NCBI GenBank assembly: GCA_963971425.1
Contig: OZ020517.1
Span: 24,376,462-24,440,461 of the forward strand
DNA length: 64,000 bases
Direction: 5' to 3'
Origin: Bryoerythrophyllum caledonicum
Taxonomy: Eukaryota; Streptophyta; Bryopsida; Pottiales; Pottiaceae
Part shown: positions 1 through 11,046 of the stretch, piece by piece
How positions within the stretch are numbered: the first letter of the stretch is position 1
Layout of the letters: each line of letters starts with the position of its first letter
The notes under the pieces: model-generated
The model's database searches: none
Seen by the model: the letters and a program-made list of their open reading frames with translations, nothing else
What the model was told of the DNA's origin: nothing
Program-made: the position numbers and the translations under genes

Positions 1-1
1 A

Positions 2-109
2 GAAGCTTCAATTCAAAACAGCAAAGACATGATTGATAGCTTCAAGTCTACTTCCTCATTGTTGCATATGATGGAAGGCCATATGGTAGCACTAGTACAA
101 AAAATCTAG
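2..109 (+). CDS. C-terminal end of a possible Harbinger ORF1 (partial)
   Basis: An open frame enters from the left edge and runs about 35 codons to TAG at 107-109, ending just before the convergent transposase. The visible residues are helical and Ser/Met-rich (SKDMIDSF, LLHMMEGHMV). PIF/Harbinger elements usually carry a second Myb/SANT-like gene beside the transposase, and position and orientation suit that. No diagnostic domain is visible, so the identity is inferred from context only. Confidence 0.3.
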   Translation, partial: EASIQNSKDMIDSFKSTSSLLHMMEGHMVALVQKI

Positions 110-111
110 GA

Positions 112-1515
112 CTAGGTGCTCATATCAGATTCACTATATGAATCATCAAACATAACTGTAGCATCTTCTCGCATATGATACTCCCAAAGTGCTTTTGCTA
201 TGCAAACATGTGAATCAGTTGCCTCCCGAAGCAATACAGACTCTTCTTCATTTTCCTTGATTAAAAACGCCTTCGCAGCTTCACCTTCGTCCTCTTCTAC
301 AATTCTAATTGGCTCGTCTCTTCCAATTCCTATCCTTCTTCTTACTTCAGCAATTGCAACCTGTTCGCCTCTAAGCTCTTGCCCTGTAGCTACTTCTCCT
401 TCATTAATTCTTCGATCTAAGTCATCTTCACCAATTTGGATCCACTCCCGATCAAACCTATCCGTTGAAAGGATACAAATATTGTGTAAAACAATACAAG
501 TAGCAACTACATCCGGCACAAATTTCAGAGGACACTCCATACGTTTCATAATTATCCGCCACCTACATTTTAGAATTCCAAAAGCACGTTCTACACACAT
601 TCGGGTAGAGCTTTGAATAAAATTCCAATGAACTTTATACGGTGGAAGACAAACATCAACCCCTCCCTTAAAAGGTGAATATATCCACGGCCTCACTGGA
701 TATGCCGCATCTCCAATCAACTTGTATGGTAACAATCCTCCTTGAATGCATTTTCTACCTACTTTTGTAAGCTTGAAGACCGTACAATCGTGCATGCTTC
801 CTGTCCATCCAAATTCATAATCACAGAAAATGCAATTTGTGTCAACTATACCTTGTAGTAATGCGGAGTGGAAAGATTTTCGACAATAGTAATCTTCACC
901 TCCAACTACTGGTGCTAAAATTGGTATATGAGACCCGTCTAGGCACCTGCTACATAAGGAATTCCATGTAATGCCTCAAAGTCCCTTGCTAATTTTTGTA
1001 ATTTAAACTCATTCGGAAACTTCACAAATTTTTTTGAAGATGTAATCTCACCGTACTACAAAATTGTCTCACTATGCTGAAACGGTAGATTTTGCTACTC
1101 CAAATAAATCATCTACAATTTGCAATCCATTTCTACTTCCAAGATGGATTAGAGAGATTGCTATCATTTTCTCAATAGAAATAGCATTTCTAAATTTTGT
1201 ATCATTTTTCTTTAGAAATGGACCCAATTCTATACAAAGAAATTGGAAAGTACGGTGGGACACTCTAGTTCTCCGTTTAAACATTAATTCTGTGTAGGAA
1301 CCCATCAAATGCCTATCAAAAAAACCCTCTTGCCTCTGAATGCTCCAGACACCTCTCTCCCTCATATTCCACAATTCACATAAAACTACAAGCAATGCTG
1401 AATTTTGCAATTCAAAGCCCATCATGAGGGCTTGCATGCTCAAAACATGTTGAATCAACATATAACAGGACCAATACACAGCTAGCACTGCTAGGGCTCG
1501 TTTTCTTCTATCCAT
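112..1515 (-). pseudogene. HARBI1: HARBI1-like DDE_Tnp_4 transposase, frameshifted
   Basis: This is the nuclease/transposase of the PIF/Harbinger element. I take the start at the ATG at 1515 (MDRRKRALAV); the frame also stays open upstream. The N-terminal part holds the helix-turn-helix-like segment (IHLGSRNGLQIVDDLFGV). The catalytic part has all three acidic motifs: first Asp in LDGSHIPI near 938, second Asp in GDAAYPVRPW near 700, and Glu in CVERAFGILKCRWRI near 590, with FHSALLQGIVD and TGSMHDCTVF between. Between about 935 and 1075 the reading changes frame at least twice and meets stop codons, so no intact protein is made. C-terminal length fits the family. An intron could explain one break but not all. 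Confidence 0.85.
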
Positions 1516-1848
1516 GATGCCAAAAAGCGAAAAAAATGGCCCAAAATTGAGAGAGATAGAACAAAACAGCACACAAAGATGTAGGCAAATGTAGAATACA
1601 AGAAATTCTTTCACTTCAGGGTAATTCTATAAAGAGCCCGTTTTCATGCAACTACTTAGAAATTCAGCCCAAGTGCACAATGGGCCACAACCCTTCTATT
1701 CGGGTTTACACCTAAACTTTGGGCCACAACCCACTTAGAACTCCCTTGTTTGGTGAAAGGTACCCCGTTTACAATGGTTTCATCCTTCAAGCGGGGTACC
1801 ACTTGTGTTTATGGGCTCCAACCCAAACCTTCAGGTGTAAACACCCCC

Positions 1849-2352
1849 TTAGTCTTATTTGAAACTTCTTTTTACCTTTATTTTTTCATTTCACTTTACC
1901 TTTGTTTTAATTTTTGCAAGGTTCGCTTTTGTTTCTCTATGGACCTTGATAGTATCACATTATACATGAATCCTTTAAATATGATATTATCACATATGTC
2001 ACACCCTCTTTACATCATGCTTTTAAGTGAAATGGAGGGTGTGATATTATCAAGATTAGACTCTAAGCACGATCTAAAGTTTAATAAAGATATCCATCTT
2101 TTATCTTTTGATACTATTTATTTCCACACTTGGATGAATGGAAGAGCTTGGTGGTCTCTAAACTCAAGTCAGTACCACTTTTGAGAATGAAGGAGAGGTA
2201 TGATTCTTACTCGCATTTTTCTTCTTTGAGCTGATTACAAATATTACTACTATTAGGCGAGATTGTAGTTATTTTGACAAAAAACATGACAAAATTCATG
2301 GTAATTATACCTTACTTTACAAATAACTTCAAAAATCACACAAAATGAATAT
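1849..2352. other. Gene-free AT-rich spacer with a short hairpin
   Basis: No credible gene. At about 1982-2052 there is an imperfect inverted repeat (TCACACCCTC / GAGGGTGTGATATTAT) around a loop of about 25 nt. At 2130-2215 lies a copy of a genic repeat (GAAGAGCTTGGTGGTCTC) that recurs at 55740-55860 and 56930-57010. Confidence 0.5.
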
Positions 2353-2543
2353 CGTACCCAAGGATTGGATTCGACACCCTTGTGCCAAGTAATGATTTAT
2401 TTTGCAAGGTTCTTAAAATAGAATATTCATCAAAATCCGTTTTTTCACCGAATTTTAAAAATGATGTTTTTGAAAAATAATTTCCTAAAAAATCCGGTAG
2501 CTATTTTGGAAATATTTTTCACCGAATCCAACCCTTAGGTACG
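2353..2543. mobile_element. 191-bp MITE with 21-bp terminal inverted repeats
   Basis: The ends are CGTACCCAAGGATTGGATTCG and its near-reverse complement ending CCCTTAGGTACG. Both sides carry ATAT, which could be a TA duplication (mariner/Stowaway type) or part of a palindromic end. There is no coding capacity. It lies 0.6 kb downstream of the ALMT gene's 3' end. Confidence 0.7.
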
Positions 2544-3144
2544 ATATGAAGGAGAGGTCTTGTTCTCCCATGTATTTTAGTTGCCTTTTCTTTTCTTGAC
2601 TTGATTATAGATAATTACATTCAAACCTCTATAACATCATCGGCTTGAAACCCAAGGACTTCACTATCACATGTCCCCATTGAAAAGCTACTATATTAAG
2701 TACCACTTTGAAACTGATTTGGAACATTAGTGGCCCTCCTTGATATCACAACACTGAGAATATGTTTTGGAGCTAAGCTTTGATAATATTACAGAAAGTG
2801 ACGTAAAAGAGGTTAATGAGTAGAACTATTCAAGTCTGATTGTAATATGAGAAAAGTGATCATAACTTAGAATACCTTCACCTCACTTTACAAACAATTC
2901 ACAAACAAGGCCTGCTCTTAAAATGAAAAAGAGATCAAAAGTCATATTACCTTGGTCTCAAAAGATTGATTCATCAACTGACCTGGTCGTTGGATGTGGT
3001 AAAGTGTGGTATGAGTGCAGCGGCCCTTGTTACACCCATCCCTCGTCTCCGTTCCCGTGAGGCCCCGCGGGCAGACCTTTCCACATATATTTGTAGCGTT
3101 GGGCGGCAGGAGATTACACTTGAATGAAATTGGAGGGGAGAAAT

Positions 3145-6100
3145 TCATAGTGTGGCAAACGCGGTAACATACTCATCCGAGGGCTTCGAGCCGCCAGACA
3201 ACGGCTTGTCAAAGCGAGCTTTCTCAGCAAGCTCGTCCACCACCCCGACCACGTACTTCGCTTTGGCGGCAATCTCAATGAGAAGCGACGCAAACTTGAG
3301 TAGCGACAGAGCTGCCAAGCGCTGCACTGTGGTCTCCCAATGGTGCCCAATGGAACCCCTTCTCCTGAGAAGCTCCCCAGCTCTACCGTCCAGGGTCGGC
3401 TTCTTCTCCTCGATCTTCTTCAGCTTCTCCTCATGCTCTTTTGCCCTGTAACATAACCACCAATTACTCATGAGAATTGGTAGAAACTTCTAGGAAGGAG
3501 TTTAATTATATACCATTAGAAAGAAGAATGTTGGTCTCGCAATAGAGTAAAGTGAGGCAAAAAAACATGAATTTTGACCTCTTTCCTCATTTTTTAACAG
3601 CTCAAAAATCCATTGAGAAATTGCTCCAAGAGGAAGAAGGCGACTAAGATTTGTGGTCCAACATGACCTCTCCTTCATTCTCAAAGGCGGCTAAAACTAG
3701 TTCACACTTGAGATCTGAGACCATCAAGCTCTTCCATTGATCTAGTGAATCAAAAGTACTAGTATTATGAAATGAAAGAAGGGGACCGTATCTTATTGAA
3801 ACTTTGGATGACTCTCAAAAGAGTGATCAAGCATGGTGATATGCAACAATGGAAAAAGCGTGATTTCTTACGCTTGGTGGTGAAGCTCAGGCAAGGTCAT
3901 CTCCGATGGATCTCGAATCGATTCTGTTTCATTGTCGTCGTCGTCGCCGCTGGAATTTGAAAAAAAATTGTTGCGAGACTGCAACAGTTCTCTCAGGAAA
4001 TTCGCCACGCGGCCTCCACTGTTGTCGTCGTCGTGAGCAGGTGGGTAGCGGTGGGAGACTTGCAACAATTCGTCAGATTTCCTGGCGATCCTGTGCTGCA
4101 GCAACAGAGCGACTTCATCTGCACGTTCTAGCACTTGATGGAAGTCGTGTTTCGTCATGGTGCGCATGGTTTTTCCTAGTGCTCGGAATACTCTATTCAC
4201 CATACAAACATTAACGGAATGTGAATTCATAATACAATATCCCAAATACACAAGCATATATCAGTTCACAAACAACACATATATACCATAACAGAGGACA
4301 TATTCCTGTCATGAGGACATGTACATGACATACATACATCGCATGGATGAACTTACTCTGCACACTCCTTCCCGAGCGCCATGAACTCTGTCCGGAACAT
4401 TGCACGTAGATGTATGGGCGCTTGAATCTCAGCACGCAGACATGAGTCTAAGGCCACCACATCGTAATACGCAAACCGAAGATTCTCTGCAACGTCTCGG
4501 TAGTGATGCCATGGGTACCCCACGAAAAACTTCCCATGTGGCGGCTCAAATCTCGCCGCCTTCAACTGCGAAAAGAGACACAGAGGTGGGAATTATTCAC
4601 TGATTCATGAAGGGAAAGAACCAATAGTATTCGTTACCACTAATAACAATAACCGGTGATGCCATGGCCCTGGTTCTAGAAAGATGCATGGTGAATAAGA
4701 GGATGAGGTTCTATCTCCTACTTTGTGACAGTCTCTTTTCCACCTTTCTAGTGTTCATGGAGTCATTGACCAAGTTGTTCTCCACGAAAGAGAAACACGC
4801 TTAAGCCTTATGGCAACATTCTAGATAAATCTAAAGAAATGACAAAGACATAGAGAGATCGTTTTTATGGCAACACTATGGATAAAGCCAAAGAAATGGC
4901 ACACAAATGAAGATGGCTTTTATGGCAACACTCTAGGGAGAATCGAAGAAATGACAAACAGGCACAGACTCTGAATGAATCCAAAGAAATGGCTAATGGC
5001 AAACAGACCCAGACAGAGATAGAGTTGGCAACACATTCTGGATAAATCCAAAGTACAATGGTGAATCACAAACCAGTTTCTCCACTTCAGAATCCGCCGC
5101 CACAATCTCATGAAAACAAGAATGTAGCTCATCGTTACCCGCCTGACCCAGCACCTCAGGATGCTGCTGCAACACGGTCCCCTGACAATACTCAAGCACG
5201 CACTTCTCCACGACATTCCCCGCGCGATCGAAGTTACTCGCCAGAAGCTCATTGATATTATCCCCAGCGAAGTTAGGCAACAGGATCACGTTCACAAGGG
5301 AGGCGATCAGGAACCCGATCGCGATGAGCGCCAGGCGTAGGAGTGGAAGCTTGACCTTCTCGTCGCTCTGCGTGAGGATGAGCAGGTGAAACGTGACCAT
5401 GGACATCACCACGGCGTAGTTCCAGCGGTCGCGGAAGGGGCGTCGGAACTTGAACATCGTGGGGATGGCGCCGCCGAAGAAGGTGCAGACGAAGAGCAGG
5501 TACTTCTCGTAGGAGCCCAGGTAGTCGCCCAGCACGTCCACTGAGAGGGCGAGTAAGGAGGCCATTAGAGTTCCCAGCGTCCTGTTCAACCCTGGAAAAT
5601 CACACATAAACATCAGCCCCTTGACACTGAGAGCTCAAGTTCAACCCTTGAACATCCACACAATTACTACATGAGACATATACAAACATGAACTCCAAAC
5701 TGTGGGAGCTCCAATCAAATCCTACACCATTACATCAGACATAAACACTAGAGCTCCACACTGTGGCAACTCAACTCTAAAAAAACCACACCATTACATC
5801 AGATGAGCTCTAAATTGTGGCACATTGAGCATGAGCTCCAATTCAACCATTACATCAGACATAAAACATGAGCTCCAAATTGTGGCATCCAAAATCAACC
5901 ATTACATCAGACATCAAACGTAAGCTCTAAACTGTGTGAGGTCCAATTCAAACCTAAAAAATCACAGAAATCCATGAAAAATAAGCATGAGCTCCGAAGT
6001 GTGCCATGGACATAAGCTCCATGTCAACCCTGGAAACAATCCACATGAACATGAGCTCCAAACCAAAACATCAACAATCCACACCGTTCCATGAAACATG

Positions 6101-6583
6101 AGCATGAGCATCACACTGTGCCATATTGAGCTCCAATTCAACCGTGATCTTCTCACCTTTGCTGAACGTGAGCCCGACATTAGTCTCCATAACGATATCG
6201 ATCGTAATCACCGCCCAGACTCCGTTCTTATTGAAAATCGAGAGGAAGCCGGGGGCGAAACAGAGCAGCGACCCGATCACAGCAGCCAGCCCGGCCTTCA
6301 TCGGGAAGAGGAACGGCAGCTTATCTCGGCTGAACTGCCGCAGGTGCACCACGGGCCAGTACCACCACGCCACCTTATCCTCATCGTCCTCACCACGCCG
6401 GTTCTTCTTCTTGAGGAGGAGCGAGCGCGTCCGCGCGTAGCTGAGCCCCGTGTGCGCCGACGCCGCGGCCAGGAGGCCCTGATCCCCCCCGCGCAGACGA
6501 CCCAGCAGGCTCGTGCGGTCCGCCTCGTACTGGCTGCTCTGCTGCAGCAACGGCGCAGCCAATCGCGTCGTGTCGTCCTCCAT
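3145..6583 (-). CDS. ALMT: Aluminium-activated malate transporter (ALMT) family anion channel, 5 exons
   Basis: Membrane anion/malate channel of the plant ALMT family (plasma membrane or tonoplast). Proposed exons, 5' to 3': 6583-6157, 5591-5074, 4565-4357, 4192-3872 and 3445-3145. All junctions are GT-AG and keep frame, giving 591 aa. The start ATG at 6583 (MEDDTTRLAAPLL) gives a cytosolic N-terminus before the first membrane helix (PMKAGLAAVIGSLLCF). The family signature WAVITIDIVMETNVG and FSKGLNRTLGTL spans intron 1, followed by further helices (YEKYLLFVCTFFGG, LLRLALIAIGFLIASLV). The soluble C-terminal half has EPPHGKF, the ALMT motif EIQAPIHLR, and the terminal helix FASLLIEIAAKAKYVV. 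Family members are usually 450-600 aa. An in-frame upstream ATG at 6808 exists, but its extra 75 residues look non-coding. Subfamily and substrate cannot be told from sequence. Confidence 0.93.
3500..3860. repeat. Genic dispersed repeat in ALMT intron 4
   Basis: Contains GAGACCATCAAGCTCTTCCA, the reverse of the GGAAG(T/A)GCTTGGTGGTCTC motif, and a block (TATTGAAACTTTGGATGACT) that recurs as TATTGAAACTTCGGGTGACT at 55950 in intron 2 of the CPBP gene. It is therefore an old dispersed repeat tolerated inside introns. Confidence 0.5.
4785..5055. repeat. Tandem repeats of about 58 bp in ALMT intron 2
   Basis: Four degenerate units, each with TTATGGCAACACT, then GATAAATCCAAAGAAATG and AAAGACA. The last unit abuts the 3' end of exon 2. 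Nothing suggests coding. Confidence 0.65.
5610..6130. repeat. Degenerate tandem repeat filling ALMT intron 1
   Basis: About eight irregular units of 45-65 bp share CATGAGCTCCAAATTGTGGC and ACCATTACATCAGACATAAA. The array takes up nearly the whole 565-bp intron between 6157 and 5591. Confidence 0.65.
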
Positions 6584-7398
6584 CAATTCCTCCACAGCAT
6601 CCAAAAAAACAGCCGCAAAAGAATTGTCCTCTTGGCAAAAGCTAGGAGGAAAATTTCGAACAAATGCAGAAACTACATCGCCGCTGCACAAAGCAATTGA
6701 TGTCCTCGCTCTCAACAAAAAATTTCGGAGAAAGATGTGACAAAATGCAGACACTACATTATCAGACCTCAAGATTTGTCCTCTTGGCGGAATTAGAAGA
6801 AGCTGCACTGCAGAAAGTGAGGGGAAATGCCGAGGCTACGCCATTAGCCCCATCTTTTGCAAAAACCTAGAAGTGGAACACCTGCAACCTCCTAAAGGCT
6901 CCAATTCTCTCAATTCTTCACCGAATTGTGTGAGACTAGTACCGATGGAAGCGATATGATGTGGTGGAGGTGGAAATCGTTGGCGATGAACTGGAATTTG
7001 AGCCGCAGGCGCAGCGATGGAGGTGGAGCGAGAGAGGAGTTTGTGGAGCTCTGATTTCCCTGGTCAGTGAAGGTGGGCTAAATCCGTCAGGTCTTTGTGG
7101 ATCAGTTCATAGAGTATTCTGGTTGCCGGTTTTAGATATTGTAACGGTTCTTGGTTTCGATTGATAGCTTGGGAAGGAAACTCAAAACCGCTCGATGTGT
7201 ACGCGTGGTCTAGATTTTGGGCTTGGGAGTCCAGATCAAGAGGTAGATCCAGTAGTGACGGTTTTGAATACAGTAGTAATTAGTTCTGTAATTAGTGTAG
7301 TCATTTCAGCACTTCTTATGCTATTACTCTCAAGTTCTGGGCTTCCAATTACTTGTGGAGGATAACTAATTTTGAAGGAGAATCTCGAAGTATTCTTA
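6584..7398. other. Upstream region of ALMT, no gene seen
   Basis: This stretch should hold the 5' UTR and promoter of the minus-strand ALMT gene. I see no convincing TATA box and no other coding region with recognisable features. Confidence 0.4.
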
Positions 7399-7559
7399 GA
7401 GCATCCGCACCGCTGTCGAGTAGCGAGAGTTTTCTTTGGGAAATCGCGGAGATCCTAGCTGCTGCTAGAAATGGTTTGAGAACAAAGGTTGTCTCCAAAT
7501 AAATCTCTAGTCTTGACCACGAATTCCTCTTGTCTTCAAGTCTTAGTCTTCACTCTTCA

Positions 7560-9030
7560 TTCTTCAGTCTTCAATCTTCAAACTCCTCCCCGTTGGCCTA
7601 TCCTGTGGTGGTTCTAAAGGGTTAAAGGTAAGGGTAGGTGATAAGAAACCACGGCCTCGGACGGGTAAAACGGGACGGCCAAACCACGAGCTGACCGTCC
7701 GAAAGATTGGCTCCTAAACTTCAAACCCACGGTGACCAGCAATCGCGCCTCACCGGTGGGAACAACATAAACACGACCGTGTGGGCCATTAACCCCACTT
7801 CGCCACAACAAAGTTTACGAAGCAGAATTGAAAAACAACTAGCCTCCAAAACTGGCTGGGAATAACAAATAAAGACAACGAGCCTCCAAAGCCGGCTAGG
7901 AATAACAAAGCCACAAGCCACAACACGCGAGTCTTCTTGTCTTCTTATCTTCAAGTCTTCATGTCTTCTTATCTTCAAGTCTTGAAGTGTTCAAAAACAC
8001 AAAAGACCTCCCAAAGTTCTTTACCACACTAGCTGCGAGCTTCTAATTGATGCCACAGATGGTTCGAGCCGCCAAATGTCAAGTGCTATAACTTTTTGGA
8101 AAGCTGGTGCAATAAGCTAACACCCTCCAAAATCTCAGGTTATTCTAAACTACCTTCTAAAAGTTATGGAGGTTCAAAGTTTGTGCCTTCTTATGTCGAT
8201 GGCAGCAAACCCCTCCAACTTCGGCGGCTATAACTTCTATACTACGATTCTAAATGAGCCGTATAATAGCTTTATAGAAAGCTAGTTTAATAAGCTACAA
8301 TTCCTCTAAATTTCACTTCAAACTAATCTACTAACTAAAAGTTATGTGAGCTTAAAACTCACGCCTCTTCACTTCCAAGACAGCAGAACTCTCTTCTACT
8401 TAGATGACTATAACTTTTTCATAGCACACTTAAATGAGTCGAGTGATAGCTTCTTAGAAAGCTAGTTCAATGAGGTATACTTCTCTCAAATTTCAAGTCC
8501 GAACACAAAGTATCGAAGCCATGGTGAAGGCCCGAAGTTGCTGCTCCTCTAATTGGGTAGCGGCCAACTACTCCTCACTCAATCTCTCGTAACTTTTGCG
8601 TATGAACTCCAAATTGAATAAAAACACCGCTCAAAGAAGCGCAACTTCACAAGGAACAACTTCACAAATTTTCATAACATTCTCATAAAAAACGAGTACA
8701 CACCGCCCGATCTTCCTCTCGGGAATTTTCTCACAGCACTCTCTACACACCAAAAACACACACCAAGAGGAAAGGAGAGTCGCCCTTTATCCTTCCACAT
8801 CAGCCCATGCCTAAGCCACATGGGCATCTAAAGCCTATTGGTTAACCTCCAAAAGCACTCTAAAGTCTATCAAGATAAGATAGGAAAGAAACCCCAACCA
8901 TTGGGCTTCAAAAGGTGTGGTTCCAAAAAAATTCTAAGACGGTCAAACTTTTTCTTAGTTTCTTTTCTTTTTCTTTCTTGGATCTTGATCTAATGTAAAC
9001 ATAAACATATAACAAACTCCTATATTAACA
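7560..9030 (-). repeat. Possible solo LTR, boundaries uncertain
   Basis: Read on the minus strand it begins TGTTAATATAGGAGTTTG at 9030 and passes through a GGATAAAGGG box. It then reaches GA-rich leader-like modules (GAAGACTTGAAGATAAGAAG) as often seen in plant LTR R-U5 regions. On the plus strand there is a 42-bp direct duplication (GCCTCCAAAACTGGCTGGGA / GCCTCCAAAGCCGGCTAGGA, about 7842 and 7890). Three related modules at 8060-8490 share CTATAACTTTTT and AAGCTAGTT. No matching target duplication was found, so this is tentative. Confidence 0.35.
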
Positions 9031-9052
9031 ACTAAATGGATTCTACCTTCAT

Positions 9053-9475
9053 CTAACCATATAAAAACTCTAGAATTTGACGGAGTACCGCTGAAACATA
9101 ATTTGCTCTCCGTTCATCGCTTAAAAAGGTCAGCGGCCCTCGAAGCCAAAGACGGTGGCCCATCTCATTAGAAAAGCGACTCACCATTTGGCCTTCATTG
9201 GTATTTTCAAAACACCCTTCAAACACCATCTGACGGCCACCCGTCAATGAAGCTTCAGCCTCCAATACAATCACTAGAACTTTCGCGTCCGGTTGTAGAT
9301 TCACAAATGCAAGTTGCCGTAGACTTGGATCTGGACGTGGTTGAACACGACGCTCGGAAGGCCCCGCTTCATCTCGCACTCGCCGTCTGGAAGTTGATGG
9401 CTGAGAAGATTGAAACGGATCCTCCGGTAATTGCGATAACGACAACTCCCACTCATCTGGGTCTTGAGAATCCAT
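9053..9475 (-). CDS. Hypothetical 140-aa protein inside Harbinger-type element
   Basis: I do not recognise the product. The single-exon frame starts at ATG 9475. The first 50 residues are acidic, then Ser/Arg-rich (MDSQDPDEWELSLSQL, STSRRRVRDEAG) and probably disordered. The rest (about 55-140) has alternating hydrophobic residues (LRQLAFVNLQPDAKVLVIVL, MVFEGCFENTNEGQMVSRF) suggesting a small folded domain, ending VLRQILEFLYG. A TATA box lies about 70 bp upstream. The stop is about 25 bp before an LTR-like segment, so it could be the last ORF of a retroelement, a Harbinger accessory gene or a captured host gene. Its uninterrupted frame amid decayed DNA hints at recent function. Confidence 0.45.
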   Translation of the reverse strand: MDSQDPDEWELSLSQLPEDPFQSSQPSTSRRRVRDEAGPSERRVQPRPDPSLRQLAFVNLQPDAKVLVIVLEAEASLTGGRQMVFEGCFENTNEGQMVSRFSNEMGHRLWLRGPLTFLSDERRANYVSAVLRQILEFLYG

Positions 9476-9544
9476 ACTATCAACTCTAAACTATCCAAGC
9501 TATTGGCTTGAAGCAAATCATGTGAGGCAAAGAAACTATCTTCC

Positions 9545-9552
9545 TTTTTATA
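9545..9552 (-). promoter_or_regulatory. TATA box of the 140-aa ORF
   Basis: TATAAAAA on the minus strand about 70 bp upstream of the ATG at 9475, the expected distance for a short leader. No other core element is clear. Confidence 0.5.
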
Positions 9553-9921
9553 TCTCTCAGTAACTTCTTTAAGAAGCTTGCCTTCACTGAATTACTCAAA
9601 TAGCCATAAATAATTCTATTTTAACTAAAAGTAGTCCGCATCAAAAGATCTGGCTAAAGGACAAGGTCGCGACATTGTACAGTCCCTCAACAGTTGTATA
9701 AAGCCACCTTGAGTCCACTAATGGTCGCCAAGTTGCGGACTTGGTTGGCTGTCAAGGTCCGTCGATTGTTGCCTGCCGGTTCCGGGTTCGAGCTTTATCA
9801 AACTCGTTGAACGGCTTGGATAGTTGCAACTTGGTACTTGCTAGTGAAAGCAGGAAATAAGCAGCCAACCGGCCACCTACGCTTCCCTGAGCTACAGTGA
9901 CAAGATGCAGGCTTCCAAGTT

Positions 9922-10199
9922 ATGCTATCAAGCTCCGGTTACCCCCCATTGTACCAAACCGTGGATTTCTCCACGACCCCAACCTTTTGTATCCTTCTCC
10001 TCATATTCTATCCGATGTCTAAGGCAACATCTTTAATATTTTCACACAATATATTAATTTACAACGCGACACCGCTCTTGCCAACCAGCACGCCAAGGGG
10101 CACATGGTGAGTTTGATTACGAGGAGCTCCCGACTACGTGTAGATATTATCCCCCCAAAGATACCAAGACGCCAAAACATGGTGTTTTCACGGTACTTA
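9922..10199. other. Non-coding part of the 3.5-kb element
   Basis: Between the small ORF's upstream region and the nested MITE I see no gene or repeat structure. Confidence 0.4.
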
Positions 10200-10672
10200 G
10201 AGCATCTCCACCCCGCACCGCAAACCGCCAAACCGGCGGTGCGGGGTAGCAGGGTGGCGGGAGAAGCCCCGCATCGCAAACCCCAAAACGGGGAAGCATG
10301 ACGGGGTTAACCCGTTGCCAGGCCTCCTGAACGGGGAATTGGAGCAGGGACCTCGGGGCCCCGGGGCCCCGGGCTGTACCGTTTCGGCCACCCCTCCCCA
10401 CATGCCACGTGGCATGCCGGGAGTGGCCCGGTCGGATTTTTTTTATAAAAATTAAAAAAAAAATTGAAAAAAAAGACACTAGAAAAAAAATAAGAAAATA
10501 TTTATATAAAAAAATAAGTTTTTTTTTTTAAATTTTTTTTTTTTTAAATGCAGCTGGCCGCACCTTGGCCGTGGGTGCGGGGAGGGGATGATAACTCCTC
10601 CCCCGTCCTCCTCCTCCCACGGGGTAATTTCCACTTGGCGTGGGAGTTTCCCCACCAGGGGTGGAGATGCTC
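10200..10672. mobile_element. 473-bp Tourist/Harbinger MITE, nested
   Basis: Ends GAGCATCTCCACCCC and GGGGTGGAGATGCTC are perfect inverted repeats. Both are flanked by TTA (10197-10199, 10673-10675). The interior is GC-rich at both sides with poly-A/T runs in the centre. The shared GAGCATC end links it to the 3.5-kb element in which it lies, so both may have used the same transposase. Confidence 0.85.
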
Positions 10673-11046
10673 TTAGAAGTGACGCCGCAAGGCACACCAA
10701 GCTTCGTTTGATGCGAGGTAAATCTACTACGGACAATGGATGAGCAACACGTTGCTGGTCGCTAGTTGATTTTAACTAACCATGAACCGAAGGGGTCGTT
10801 GGCACGGGCATGGTGGGGCAACGTTGTTGTATTTGGTTTTTGTCCCTGCACATGTTCCTCCACCGCTTCTCTCGCGAGGCTCCACACTGGGAGAGCGGTG
10901 CGGATGCCCTTAGATGTCAAGTGAATTATTGACAAGTGAATTGTAACAAAGGATATTATAGAATTGATCACATCTATTGAAACCGTATCCAAGGGTCAGG
11001 TTTGGTTTTATGTTTCTCATCTACAATTCTGACTTGTAGAAACAAA

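Larger units (their letters stand above)
1..1848. mobile_element. PIF/Harbinger transposon, left end outside the window
   Basis: The right end reads AGGTGTAAACACCCCC and is followed by TTA (1849-1851), the usual 3-bp Harbinger target site. A sub-terminal partial copy of the end motif (GGGTTTACACCT) lies near 1700. The element holds a degraded DDE transposase on the minus strand and the tail of a convergent plus-strand frame, the two-gene layout typical of PIF/Harbinger. The left end is not in the window, so its terminal repeat and target duplication cannot be checked. Confidence 0.75.
7399..10909. mobile_element. 3.5-kb Harbinger-type element (non-autonomous)
   Basis: The left end GAGCATCCGCACCGCT (7399) and right end AGCGGTGCGGATGCCC (to 10909) are reverse complements at 15 of 16 positions. 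Both are bordered by TTA (7396-7398 and 10910-10912), the Harbinger target. No transposase is visible inside. It carries a small minus-strand ORF with a TATA box (9053-9475), an LTR-like segment (7560-9030) and a nested 473-bp MITE (10200-10672). Its mobilisation must have depended on another element. The alternative, that two unrelated MITE ends happen to face each other, is made unlikely by the matching TTA sites. Confidence 0.65.

Noticed and set aside
6098-6700. Long plus-strand open frame opposite ALMT exon 1
   Set aside because: It is the antisense of a GC-rich exon with no domain of its own.
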